Below are positions 48,593 through 59,726 of a stretch of 64,000 nt of DNA, one piece after another (within the stretch, counting starts at the first letter, position 1; every line of letters begins with the position of its first letter). This DNA is from Rhynchosporium graminicola. Its lineage: Eukaryota; Ascomycota; Leotiomycetes; Helotiales; Ploettnerulaceae. The stretch covers positions 62,001 through 126,000 of the forward strand of contig FJUW01000069.1 in the NCBI GenBank assembly GCA_900074885.1. Reading direction: 5' to 3'. The position numbers and the translations under genes were made by a program. The notes below the pieces were generated by a model that worked only from the letters and a program-made list of their open reading frames with translations, did not search any database and was not told the DNA's origin.

Positions 48593-51500
48593 AAACGCCT
48601 TATAGGCTCTCTTCCGGCTTCAAGTCATCCAAATTGCTTCTATCTACCTATTCTATAGGCTTAATAACTAATTGATTCGTATGCAATAGCTCCTTTAAAG
48701 CTCCGTTGCAATTTGTCTTAGTTATCGTATCCGCAGGGTTATCTAGCTCTACTACCTAAATTATCTCCGATATCTCTTTTCTTTCGTACGCCTAACGTAG
48801 ACACATAAGGTCAATTATCAATCTCTTCTCTCTTATAGTATTAAGTCGTACTACGCAGTCGTATAAAGACTTAGAATCAGTAACTATAAGTAAAGGTAGT
48901 ACTATGATCTCTATAATCTGTTCGATAGTAGTCTTAATAGTACCGGCTATATCAAAACCTTCTGATATAGCGTATAGTTCAGAAACTAATATAGATCTAG
49001 TAACGCTCTTATAGCAGACCGAAGACTAGTAAATAACGTTTACTTTATTATACTTATCTATAAGTACGCAGACGTAGCTAATTTGAGAGTAGAAGTCTTT
49101 TAAATTAGCAAATGAACTATTAGTAAATACAACGAGTTTCAGAGACTTCTTATCTAATTTGATATATCGGAGACCTTTGCTACAGTTAAGCTTTTACTAT
49201 AAGATTCTCTTATTTAAGAGCTTAAAGTCTTTCTCTATCGGATTTATAGTTTATACGGCAAAAGAGACGTTAAATAATACTTCCAGCTGAGAAATAGTTA
49301 CTAGGTATGAACCTCTAGCTCTCTAGGCGGCAAATTGCTCGATTTAGATAAGACTTTATCGTATACCTCTACGGGAGTTAGTGAGATTAACTAGTTCTTT
49401 CTTAATTATTCTTAGTATCTTATCATATAATTATTAAGACAGTCGAATAGAGCTATCAGTTTCCAAGGTAATATAACCTTTATTAAAGTCAATTAGGTAT
49501 GAAGTAGTTAATTGCTCTCTCTCGTTCGACTTAAATCCAGCTTTCTATAGCTCTCTTTCTTCTGCGTCTATAAAGGTCTTATTACCGACGAAGAAAGTAT
49601 CGTCAATCTGAAGACTAAGAGCTCCTATACTAGCTTTATCACCTGAAACAGATAGTAGGCACGTGTCGAACGTCGATAGTACTATATGGAGTTTCTTGAC
49701 CTTATATCCATAGTATATACCGAACTACTAGTTCGCTGACTCTAGTACACCGTATATAGGCCTAACGCACTACAAAAACCAATATAGCTAAGTCAAAATC
49801 TCCTTTGGAAGGCGCACGAAGAAGTCACGTATTAGGTATAACGTAGACTAAGTATAAGCTTATATAATATCACAGCTATATACCTTAAACTCAGGGTACA
49901 TAACTGCGTACACTAGTAGTAGTCGTTAGCTAACTTATTAAATAGTCAGTGATATAGTAAGTACTTAGTTCTTTCTAGAGTCGTTATATACTTATATAAC
50001 TAGTCTAGACTTCTCGTAGGCTTTCTGTATACCCTTAAATTTAGTCTAGTCGATGAATTTAGCGTTAAAAACTCTAGCTCCAGCTAGCAATTCGTCTTTA
50101 TAGACTAATTTAAAGATCCCTGCAGCGATCAGACCGTTAATCTCCTTACGTCTTAACGCAGCGTATTAAGGTTCTACCACTAGGGAACTAACAAATAATT
50201 CGTTATCGTCTCTGAATCGAATTAGCTTTCGTCGATCTCTATAAGGTTACTTCTTTAGTACTAGTATAAGTCGATTTGACTTAGTAGTACTAAGTGATAG
50301 TAAGAGTGTAATTTCAGGTAAAATACCCTCTGGTTCGTCAGAATCGATTTCTTCCTCGTACTATAGTTTAATCGACGTAGAGCGAAAGGTCGTTAGTCTA
50401 CTATCGATTTCTACTACGCAGTTCTCTCTATCTATAGAAATAAGTAGCTAAGGTCTATCCCAGAAGCCTTTCTCTCTCTAAACTAGTACTAGAGAGTTCA
50501 ATAGAAGGTCTCTTACTACTATAGAACTAGGGCTATTCCGAGTATTTAGGGCGTTATTAACTTGCCGAGGACTCTATAGCTTGCGAATCTCTTCTATAGC
50601 CTTATGAAGTATAGTAGCTCGTTAGGAGACTAATAGTAAAGGGGCGTCTATCTCTACTATTCTGGGGTATACTCTAAATACTAGTAAAACAGGTATAATT
50701 CCACTAGGTCCAGAAATACAGTTGATTGCGTGGAATACTATCTATAGTGCTATATCTTAACTAAGGTATAGTAATTCCTTCCGAATTATCGTATAAGCTC
50801 TCTTCAGAGGGCCGTAGTATCTTTCTACCTTACTAATAGAGTAATAAGCCTCTACAGGTATAACTTTAACTATAGAACCTTCTGTCTTAGCGCTCTATAC
50901 GAATTCTTTTGACTTAAATTGCGTACCTGCGTCTATAACGATAAAATCAGGTAGTCTAAGGTAGGTATCTATCTATACCTACTTAAATCGGTTCTATACG
51001 TATTCTACAGATATATTAGTAAGAAAACCTCTATTCTGGAAGGTAGTACTTTAATCGACTATATATAAGACTTATCGACCGTCTAGTTGCATGATATCGA
51101 TCACGACTTCGTAATTGAAGTATATATTATCAGTATCGTAGAGCTTGAACTTGAATCTGCCTAGTGATCTTTCGTATAGCTAGTAGTACTGATAGAGCTT
51201 AGTAAGCTCCTTTAGTACCCCTGAGTTATGCTCGTGACCGGCCTGTTATAGTAAATCTTCTAGCTTTCTTACTAAGGGGTATCCGAATCGATAGTGAAGT
51301 CGACGTAAATCCGTCTCTATAAGTACTTTTATATTCGACTGGAAACACTCTGTAATATACGTCTTAAGTAACTCCTTCCTAAGTAAGAAGAGATGGCCGA
51401 ATCTATATACAACTAGTATATCTCCCTATAGTATAACGAGTACGTTACGAAGATTATCTAATATAACTCTGAGCTTATCTATATCGTCTAAATAGAGTAG

Positions 51501-53750
51501 AAATAGGGTATCTGTAGCTATAACCTCAAATTGGATCTTTCCAATTAGAGAAGGTATAATTACAATACTAATAGAAGTAGCTTTACTAATACCGAATTTA
51601 ACGTTTATTCCACGGGAAGGCAAGAGTTCAGCCTTATATAGAGCCTTATAAGCTTCGTATTAACCTTTACCTACTGTAGATACCTTTACTGCTCCAGTAT
51701 CGATCACAATTCCATGGAAAACTAACGAATTATATCAGGGGCTACTTATTATCGTCTCTAGGGTCCGGTCCTCTTCCGTAGCTTCTTCGGCAGTATCTAT
51801 TAGGTGCTTAAAAGCCGTATTTACTAGGGTTTCTATTATTAGCTATACGGCTTCTACTGAGATAAGTCCTATAGAAGTCATGAATAGAGCTTCCGGCTTT
51901 TCGTCATCGGAATCGTAGTCTATATCACTCCCGGCTTCGCATAAAGTAAAGGCAGTAGCTATATATTCGTCTTCTATACCTTTATACTCTACGACGTATT
52001 ATCTATATACTTTCTCAAAGACTCTTCTAAAGTTACCTTTGAACTTAGAAGAGTTCTTCGCCTTGAACTTCTCCTTAGCCTTCTCTCTTTCTTCTACTAT
52101 ATAGTCGAAGGACATATGATCCGTAGTATTATAAACCTAGCACTTCTTAGCGTTACCTTCCTTATCTAGCGTATTTATCTTCTTCTCTCCTTATATTCTG
52201 AATCGCCCTTTACCGTCTCCTTTCTCCTTCTCTCCGTATATATATCCTTTATCAGAATCGCTTCGGAATTTTCGATTAGTATAGAAGGTAGTACTAGTTA
52301 CAGGGTATACGTGTTCGTAGTTGACGATAGAGGTTCTGATAGAAGTAATCGTCTTTTCAGTAGAAGTTATAAGTTAAGCCAGAGTAATTTAGTAAGCTTC
52401 CGAGCTTTAGCAAGTAGTAATAATCTTATTTATAACGAACTTCTTATAGCGTAATTCAAAGGGTATACTATAACGTAGCTCTCTAATCTGCGTAGAGAGT
52501 ATATTAAAGCACTCTAAAGTCGTCTTTCCAGGGTTCTTTTCCTTAATCGATTCAAGAGTAAGAAGATTCTATATAGTTAAAGAAGATCTGCTAAACTCCT
52601 CGCTCTTAAACTGATCTATTATATTCTTTAGTATAATATCGAATCTGATAATCAGAGAGGTTCTAGGGATACTATTCAGACTATAATAGTAGTATTAGAG
52701 AGTAGCGCCTTTCAGTATTAATAGAAAAGCCTTACTATACTCCTCCGGTAGAATCTCGGCTCTTAAGCAGGTATCGTAGAATATTCTGACCTTACTACTA
52801 AAGCTATCTCCGTCTCCCTTGAATTTCATTTCTTCTGGAAATATACGAGAGAAGCTAGCGATCTCCTTTCTATACGACTTCTCCTTCTCCTTCTGTACCG
52901 TATTATGGTACTCTCCTCCTCCTCCTCCTCCTTAGTAGCCTTCTCCTCCTTAGTAGCTTTCTCCTCCTCTAGCTCCTCCTCCTCTACTCCCCGTATTCTT
53001 CGGTATACGCTTTCTATAGTGTTACTACTCTTCTCTATTCTAGTCAGAGGAGGTCTCTTTATATTACTGTATTCCTTCGGTAGAATCTCGGTCGTATTAT
53101 AGAGGTTCGTAGTATTCTTTATCAAAGTCGAATTCGCTGACAGGAGGTAAGCCGAGTATAATATAGCGTCTTTATCGCAGTCTGTAGAACTCCTTCTTTA
53201 ATCTCTCATACTCTAATTCGTCTTATTAAGTAGCTATATCGTTTATTATCTCTTTCTCTCTCTTATCTCGCTATTGCTGCGCAGATATAGGTAGGTTTAA
53301 TACTATATACTATAGCTGTTCAGAGAGTATCTTCTCTCCTATTATGCTCTCTAGCTCCTTCAAGGTCTAACTACTACGTATAGTATTCCATAGAGTATAT
53401 AGAAGCTTATATAGCTCCTGCGCAGGTTCGTCGCCTTCTTCGATAAATACGCCTTTAGTACGTAGGGTGAATATGAGGTTATCATTTGACGATTTCTTAA
53501 TAGATTTGAAAGAGTCTACTATCTAACCTTCGTAGATCTCCTTAAATAAGAAGTATAAGGGTCTATCTACGTAGTCGGAGCTCTTAATTTGTCTAATAAG
53601 ACCTTCTTCTTGTTTCCGTATAGTCTCCGGGTCTAATGGGTCCTTGCCGGAGTTCGCAGGTGTATCGAAAGCACTAATCTCAGGGGTATTATTATCTCTT
53701 ACTATATTAAAGGTCTGATTTATATAAGTGTTTTAGTACTATTCCGAGGT
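48593..53750 (-). pseudogene. Copia-C gag-pol, nearly continuous frame with scattered stops
   Basis: On the minus strand, gag (about 53700-52300) includes EEGDEPAQELYKLLYTLW and SRIFPEEMKFKGDGDSF. A CCHC-like knuckle KC(Q)VYNTTDHMSFDY lies near 52140-52190, protease IDTGA at 51685-51714, the GAG-pre-integrase region near 51240-51310, and integrase with IDAGTQFKSKEF at about 50898-50950 and VERYYGPLKRAY near 50800-50840 (His now Tyr). RT has L(Q)IDDTFFVGN at 49583-49616. RNase H has TDSKSLYD at about 48860-48884 and NPADTITK near 48720-48745. The order PR-IN-RT-RH is diagnostic of Copia. Stops are mostly TAG/TAA at CAR/TGG sites. Confidence 0.88.
52905..52995 (-). repeat. GAG/GGA microsatellite coding a Glu/Lys-rich run in Copia-C gag
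   Basis: The minus strand carries purine-only triplet repeats coding EEEELEEEKATKEEKATKEE-type sequence in an open frame of 99 codons (53125-52826). It lies between two recognisable gag segments. The purine run contains no CA or TG and so is immune to RIP, which partly explains the open frame. Confidence 0.7.
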
Positions 53751-54155
53751 TATTTAGAATAGTAGTTATGGAGTTATTCTTAAGTGTTATATAGGAAGCG
53801 CTAGCGTAGCGCGTTTCTTTGACTTCGAGTTTTCGGTGCAACTCAAAAGCGCGTTAAGTCGGGTTACGGTGGTAATCGAAGTACGTAGAAGGTAATTACG
53901 TAGAAGGTAATAGTAGTATAATATACTAGAATTCGAATCCTTTAACCATATCGCAGGTAGAATCCAGGCAAATTATCTTAGTAATTCAAGTCAAATAGTA
54001 AAGAGGAGACCGTATCTTCCCTAGTACTTGAGCTATTGCTATAGTAGATATCTCTACTCTTCGAGAAGATTACTAGCGCGCTCTTTTCAGTAGTCGAAAT
54101 TCTTAGAATTTGACTGCTTTCAAAGAGTGAAATAATCTATGCGTCTATTAATTAA

Positions 54156-54360
54156 TGTTAGTATCACTCTGTCGTAGTACGTACAATCAAGTAGTCTGCG
54201 TGAGCTAAAGTATAGTAATAATAGTAGTTGTATTATCTGTTGTATCGTAGCTGTCTTTCCTAGGTAGTCGAGACTCCGGAAGGGAGATATATCTGGCCGG
54301 CTAAACCCCGGTGCAGATACTCGACTAACACGTGACTATGGACCAACATATGGACCAACA
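54156..54360 (-). repeat. Copia-C 5' LTR
   Basis: 205 bp beginning TGTTAG, with the 12-bp end duplication TATGGACCAACA intact. It is followed by the duplication TATAT at 54361-54365. Confidence 0.87.
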
Positions 54361-54365
54361 TATAT

Positions 54366-55281
54366 CTTCTACTAACTTCTTAGTCGCTCCTTCCTCTTCC
54401 GGGAATTCGTTAATTAATTAAACCTTAGGCGAGTTAAGGCAGTCTAGGCTAATATAGCCGAGCTATTTATAACTATAATACCTAAGGGGTTCTCCGGTTA
54501 TTATAGTAAGGCGTTTTAACGCGGAGGGAGTACTAGCCTATACCGGGGTAGAGGTATATATATATAGTATAGGAGTAGTTTATTAAAGGGCTAAGCTTAG
54601 GGACTAGTAAGGAATAGAACTAGAAGAGGTCGTAGTAGTAATAGTAGGCTTATAGTACTATATCTAGGCAGTAGATTTCTCGGGATAAGTATATTCTGAG
54701 TTATAGCGATACTTAGTATTAAAAAAAAGTAAGGATCTGACTATAGAAGCGTAATCCTTATTCCACGTTAGTTTAATAATAAGAGTTAAAGTATATAAGG
54801 ATAGTATAATCTTATCCTATATATAGAAGTACTACTCTTTCTGTTTAGTCTTACTTTAGATAGTAGCGCTTTAGAATCGACTACGAAACTCAGTGAAGGT
54901 CTCGCGGATATAGCCAAGTTATTATATTTCCAGGCGGTAAAAAGCGTTATAGTAGTTATATTCTTCTAGACTAGTAAGAAAGTTCTCCTCTAATAAGGAG
55001 ATTATTTTATCGCTAGTCTTAAACTCGTTAGCGAGGTATTAGAGCGTAAGATACTCCTTAGCTAATCTAGTAACTAGTCCTTATACGAGAACATACCGGG
55101 AGAAGCCCGTAAGATAGTAGTCGGCGTTTATAGCTAGCCGGTGTCGTATCCATACTCTCTTTTAGAGGAAAGTAGGATCCGATCTATTATCTAAAGGCAG
55201 GATCTTCTTAGTAAGATAAGACTTCTTAAGGTATAACTATACTGATTTAGCGCTAGAAGAGAGTAATAGTTATATCTTCTG
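54366..55281 (-). pseudogene. G0 gag, C-terminal part, truncated upstream
   Basis: Minus-strand gag homologous to G1 29790-30715. The decayed CCHC knuckle (RYYSYK, LGYISLDC) lies at about 54448-54490. Homology runs to about 55270 and then stops beside element N. The first 250 codons of gag, the leader and the 5' LTR are absent. Confidence 0.75.
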
Positions 55282-55286
55282 ATATC

Positions 55287-55483
55287 TGTCACAGGGTGAT
55301 TATAAAGTATACGTATAGTGCAAACGGTATCTTTGATTAATAAGAAGAATTAGCTGAAGAGCGGAAGAGAATTCTTCCTTAATAGAAAAGGAGAAGATAT
55401 AGTACTACTACTACTAGTGCCGTAGTAGTATTAGTTAGCGAGAATCTTAGCGTCGAGTATTATCCTAGATATAACCTGTTATA
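55287..55483 (-). repeat. N 3' LTR
   Basis: 197 bp, beginning TGTCACAGGGTG (outer, intact) and ending CCTGTTATA (inner, mutated relative to CCCGTCATA in the partner). It contains ACTACTACTACTAGTG triplet repeats near 55405. Confidence 0.85.
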
Positions 55484-56194
55484 TTACTCCCCCTTTCAAA
55501 CTAGTCCCCCTTTAAAAATTATTCTATAGCTATCATCTCGAAGTAAAGGCCTACTCGGCCTTACTGTATTCGATATCCTTATAGTACTCACGAGAACTAT
55601 TACCTTTCCTTTCGTATTATCTTACTCTATAGAAGACTTAGAGGATACTAATAATAATCAATTACGTAAAGCTTAGTAGTAGTATTAGCTTATCTAATAC
55701 TTACGAGAGCTATATCTTATATATTTTCCTATATCCCTCTATACTTAACGTTTCTTACAGGAGGCTAGTACTACTTTCGTAGCTACTATATAACCGGTTT
55801 CCTAGTCTATTATATTATCCTTTTTATAAGTAGTCTTATTACCTGAACTATTACTATTACTATTACTATTTATATATACTAAGCCGAATTAATTTCCTAA
55901 AGATAAGAGTAATCGCGAGAAATCTTTATAATTTATTAATAGAACTATCTGCTTATCGATTTATTATCTAATATATTTATTTAAACTACTTACTAAAGTA
56001 GTTCTCTTCGTATCGTTTAGCTGAGAGTTCGCTCCGGCTTAGAAAAGCGCTTGTTCGAATTATAATAGATATAATATTACTACTATTATTCCTTATTAGA
56101 AGCTACTTAACTTTTATCTTACTTTCTTAATCTTATTCAGATCGTTATAGATCTTATTAAAGTAGCGGACTAGCTCGAGGGGGTCTCAGTGTGC

Positions 56195-56312
56195 GAAATG
56201 ATTAGATTAGATTAGAGTATGACCTTCTACTCTAATCTAATCAAAGGTAATTTAAATCTACTCTAATCTAATAAAAGTATAATCAAGTATAATTGAGTAT
56301 AATCGAGTAGGA
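56195..56312. repeat. hAT-B left subterminal repeats
   Basis: Repeated GATTAGATTA, CTAATCTAATC and AGTATAATCGAG-type motifs in both orientations directly inside the terminal repeat. Matching clusters lie at 58930-59055. This is typical of hAT transposase binding regions; the binding role is inferred. Confidence 0.75.
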
Positions 56313-56839
56313 CACGTGATCTGGAGCTAGCCTTAAAAGAGCTTAGATCCTCGCTTAAGTTCTCTTTTTAAGCTTAGGCTCTTGCCTCAGGCTTGAAGCT
56401 CGTATCAAAGCGAGATTCTACTAGTAAGTAGTCTTAATATAGAAATTACTAATATCTACGATTAAAAGCTAAGGTTCTATTAGTAATAATAGCTTATTAG
56501 TATTATATTATTAATTATAATCTAGAGATTAAAAGAAATTACTAGAATATAATTAATAATCATAGATTTGTAATAGATTTTCTAGAAAATTCTATTCTAT
56601 TCTATCGATTTCTAATTATTATAAATCAACGAATATATTAGTAATAAGCTTAGAAATTCATATCAAAATAGATTCTTCTAGAAACTATATAATATGTATA
56701 TAAGAGTCTCTACTCTCCTGTAGAATCCGAACTTTCTTTCTCAGATTTATCGATATCTACTAGTATTACTCTTATACTTACTTTACTACTTCTAAGTCTG
56801 TTATACTCTCTTATATATATATTTATATATATATCTACT

Positions 56840-58792
56840 ATATCTTTTACTGGATATCAAACTGCTAGTACTATTAATCGAGCTCAAAACGAGCCCGATT
56901 TTACGATTAATACCGACGATTTACCTCTTATCTTTAAGAAAGGTCTATTTTCTAAGACCTTAGAACCTATTAATCAAAACCCTATAGAGCCTAGATTAGT
57001 AACTGTTAGGTGTCTTTATAGAGGCTGCTCGTAAGTATAATACTCTCTTTATCTTTACTTATAATAATATATACTAATATTATAACTATAATAGAAAAGT
57101 CTTTAGAAACTAAAGAGTTAATCACTCTACGAGTAATTATATTACTCACTATAAGACTAATCATAAGGCTTTTAATATTTAAAGAGTCTTATTATAATTA
57201 GACTCGGAATCAAGAAAGTATAAACTTATTTCTTTATATTCAAATTATTATCTAACTAGTTATTAGATACTTCCGATATCGAAGAAGCCTCTAGTTAAGG
57301 AAGTAGTAGTAGTCAAACTACTATAACTTAAGCATTTAGAGGTCTTAAAAGGCCTGCTTCGCCTAATAAAGAGCCTTTTAATTTAAAGAAATATAAGTGG
57401 CTTTTAATACGATTTATTATCGAAATAAATCTTTCGTTTAGAAGTATTTCAAGTACTTCCTTTAGAGAGTTAACTCTCTATTTAAACGAGTAAGTCTTTT
57501 TCGTTTATACTTATTGATATTATACTAATCTTATATACTAGGTAATCTCCTCTTCTTTATAATAAAATACTTCACGACTACTTAAGTAGTATATATAAAG
57601 AAAGAAGAGAGATAATTCAAGAAGATTTTAATCTTAATATAAAAGAGAACGGATATTTCTCTTTAACCTTAGACGCGTGGACTACTATAAATCAAGACTC
57701 TTATCTAGGTGTTACTATATAAGTTTCTCCTTATAATTATTATATAATATAATATTTATAATACTAATTATTTATATATAGATACTATATCGATAGTACT
57801 TTGAAGCTTAAGTCACACGCTATTAGTATAGCTTATTTAAGCGAGCCTCACTCCGGAAAATATCTCTTTAAGGTTTTATCTAAAGCTTTAGAAGAGTGGA
57901 ATATTCAAGATAGAATTATAAGGTATTATAATAATCTTTTCTTTTATATTAAAGTAAGATATTATTAACTAACTTTTTATAGTATTACTCGAGATAACGC
58001 TAGCTCAAACGATACTCTTATCGAAGCCTTTATTAAAGACTATGATATAAAAGGAATAAAATTTCAAGGAGATATAGCGTGTTTAGCTCACGTACTTAAT
58101 CTTGTTGTTCAAGATATATTAAAGAATATTATTAAGGATGCTTATAGCGACCTTGACGATAGAGGTGGTATAGCTAATATCGAGAATAATAGAGAAGAGG
58201 ATTTAAATAATAGTAAGTCTATTTCTTTTATTAGTATTATTAATAATATGATATTTTATATACTATTTATAATAGATACTTCTTTATGAAAAAAGATTCG
58301 AACTATTATATTAGGTCTTAAGTATTCAGGAGAGAATAATAGAGCCTAATAGAGAGATAATACCTGTCGAAGACGAAGACGATATATATATACACGAAGA
58401 AGAAGAAGAAATCGACGAACTCGAGTCTTATTTAGAAGAAAGAAGGTCGAATATTAAAGTAAGTATATAACTTTTATTTTAATCTTATATATATATAATA
58501 CTAATATAAGCTATAGATTAAACCTTTAGATTATTGGGCTATTAATAGAGATAGATATCGGATTTTATCTTTATTAGTACGAAGATATTTACAAATTCCG
58601 GTTACTTCGGCGCCCTCGGAAAGATTCTTTAGTCTCGGAGCTTTAATTATTGATAAGCTAAGAAATAGACTATCTAAGGATACTTTCGAGGAGATTAGCT
58701 TATTAAAAAGCTAGGGTTTTATATTCGACTTAGAAGAAAAAGAAGAGATAGAGCAGGCTATTAATAGGGAAAATTTCTTTCTTATAGATTAG
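56840..58792 (+). pseudogene. hAT-B transposase, lightly damaged
   Basis: The start codon is lost (ATG now ATA at 56840, judged from hAT-A). Exon 1 reads FKKGLFSKTLEP and ends CLYRGCS at about 57028 with a GTAAGT donor at 57031, the first half of a BED-type finger. Later parts are NGYFSLTLDAWTTINQDS at about 57645-57695, ITRDNASSNDTLIEAFIK at about 57985-58040, and GDIACLAHVLNLVVQDILK at about 58070-58125. An acidic stretch precedes a last intron (GTAAGT at 58459 to AG near 58510). The hATC dimerisation domain follows: RRYLQIPVTSAPSERFFSLG, then LRNRLSKDTFEEISLLKS, with TGG now TAG at 58711, and a stop at 58790. Catalytic-region residues seem largely kept. Confidence 0.9.
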
Positions 58793-58929
58793 ATTAGATT
58801 AAAAGGAATATATATTATATACTTTATTACTTTATTAACTATATATATCTCTCTTTTTACTAAGTATAGATTATATTTTATCTATCTTTATATAGCTTAT
58901 ATAGCTTATATAGCTAATTATATAAGAAT

Positions 58930-59055
58930 AATCAAGTCTACTCTAATCCTAATCATTGAGTATAATCTAATCTAATCTAATCAAAGGTCTAAAATACCTA
59001 CTCTAATCTAATCTAATTATAATCGATTATAATCGAGTATAATTGAGTAAGATGA
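58930..59055. repeat. hAT-B right subterminal repeats
   Basis: Counterpart of the left cluster, with CTACTCTAATC, ATCTAATCTAATC and GAGTATAATTGAG motifs in both orientations, ending next to the right terminal repeat. Confidence 0.75.
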
Positions 59056-59524
59056 TTATTTTTTCGCACACTGGGGGGTCTTAGTTTCTATTCGTTTCTA
59101 CTTTTTATATATAAGGAAGTACTAACCCTTAAACCTTTAGAGAGAGAGAAGTATAGATAAAAAAGGTCTGAGCCTCTCTATTACTAATCGTACTTCTATT
59201 AATCCTAAGCTTTAATTCTATCGCTATTAACTATATGTCTTATTCCTTCGATCAACCGGAGAACTTATTAGATAGAGAGAGGACTTAACGTATCTTTCCT
59301 ACTAGTACTATTGGTATTATTACCTCTAGTCGTATTTAGAGATCCTCTACTTACTTTTAGAGAACCTTTATAATCGATAGTATCTAGGCTTCGCATTAAG
59401 TAGCCGACTCGGCTTATTAAGTACGTTATAGATCTATTTAAAAAAAAAAAAATTAGTTAAAAGACTCTTAAATATTAATCCTTTACTTTACTTTACTTTA
59501 TCTTATTTTGCAAGCTAATTCTAA

Positions 59525-59721
59525 TATCATAAGGCGAGTATAAAGTATACGTATAGTATAAATAGTATCTTTAATTAGTAAGAAGAATAAGTTAAAGAGC
59601 AGAGGAGAATTCTTCCTTAATTGAAAAGGAGAAGATATAGTACTACTACTACTAGTGCTGTAGTAGTAATAGTCAGCGAGATGCTCAGCGTCGAGTATTA
59701 TCCTGGGTGCAACCCGTCATA
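59525..59721 (-). repeat. N 5' LTR
   Basis: 197 bp beginning TATCATAAGGCGAG (mutated inner edge) and ending GGGTGCAACCCGTCATA (largely intact outer edge). The tail matches 20361-20398. Confidence 0.87.
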
Positions 59722-59726
59722 ATATC

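Larger units (their letters stand above)
48227..54360 (-). mobile_element. Ty1/Copia element C, complete, lightly mutated
   Basis: A 6134-bp minus-strand Copia with 205-bp LTRs (48227-48431, 54156-54360) and target duplication TATAT (48222-48226, 54361-54365); removing it restores the G0 sequence as seen in G1 near 30715. It has far more CA and TG than its host, so it is either younger or had fewer partners for RIP. A solo LTR of the family is at 10503. Confidence 0.92.
27958..55281 (-). mobile_element. Ty3/Gypsy chromovirus G0, 5'-truncated, hosting G1, M and Copia-C
   Basis: This minus-strand element has its 3' LTR at 27958-28226, a polypurine tract (C-run near 28227-28240) and a 3' region at 28227-28761. 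It continues at 36550-37325, 43997-48221 and 54366-55281, each gap being a later insertion with its own duplication. Its sequence matches G1 throughout, in the opposite orientation. It stops in gag at 55281 with no 5' LTR; across element N the next sequence is P integrase. A deletion has therefore removed the G0 5' end and part of P. Confidence 0.8.
56187..59073 (+). mobile_element. hAT-B DNA transposon, complete
   Basis: A 2887-bp element with terminal inverted repeats (CAGTGTGCGAAA and TTTCGCACACTG, intact at both ends) and a perfect 8-bp target duplication GGGGGTCT (56179-56186, 59074-59081), the hallmark of hAT transposons. It lies inside N. Clusters of GATTA/TAATC motifs lie just inside both ends. 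It encodes one intron-containing transposase on the plus strand. RIP is moderate and many CAA codons survive. Confidence 0.95.
55287..59721 (-). mobile_element. N: short non-autonomous LTR element, hosting hAT-B
   Basis: 197-bp LTRs (55287-55483, 59525-59721) with target duplication ATATC (55282-55286, 59722-59726). Without hAT-B and its duplication the element is about 1.54 kb, with 1.15 kb internal. A C-rich run after the left LTR (55484-55500) is a polypurine tract on the minus strand. No RT, RNase H or integrase motif is visible. A minus-strand frame with fragments such as QIVLLINYKDFSRLLLSLGN near 55900-55960 hints at a gag-like product only. Its LTR ends resemble those of P. Confidence 0.8.
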
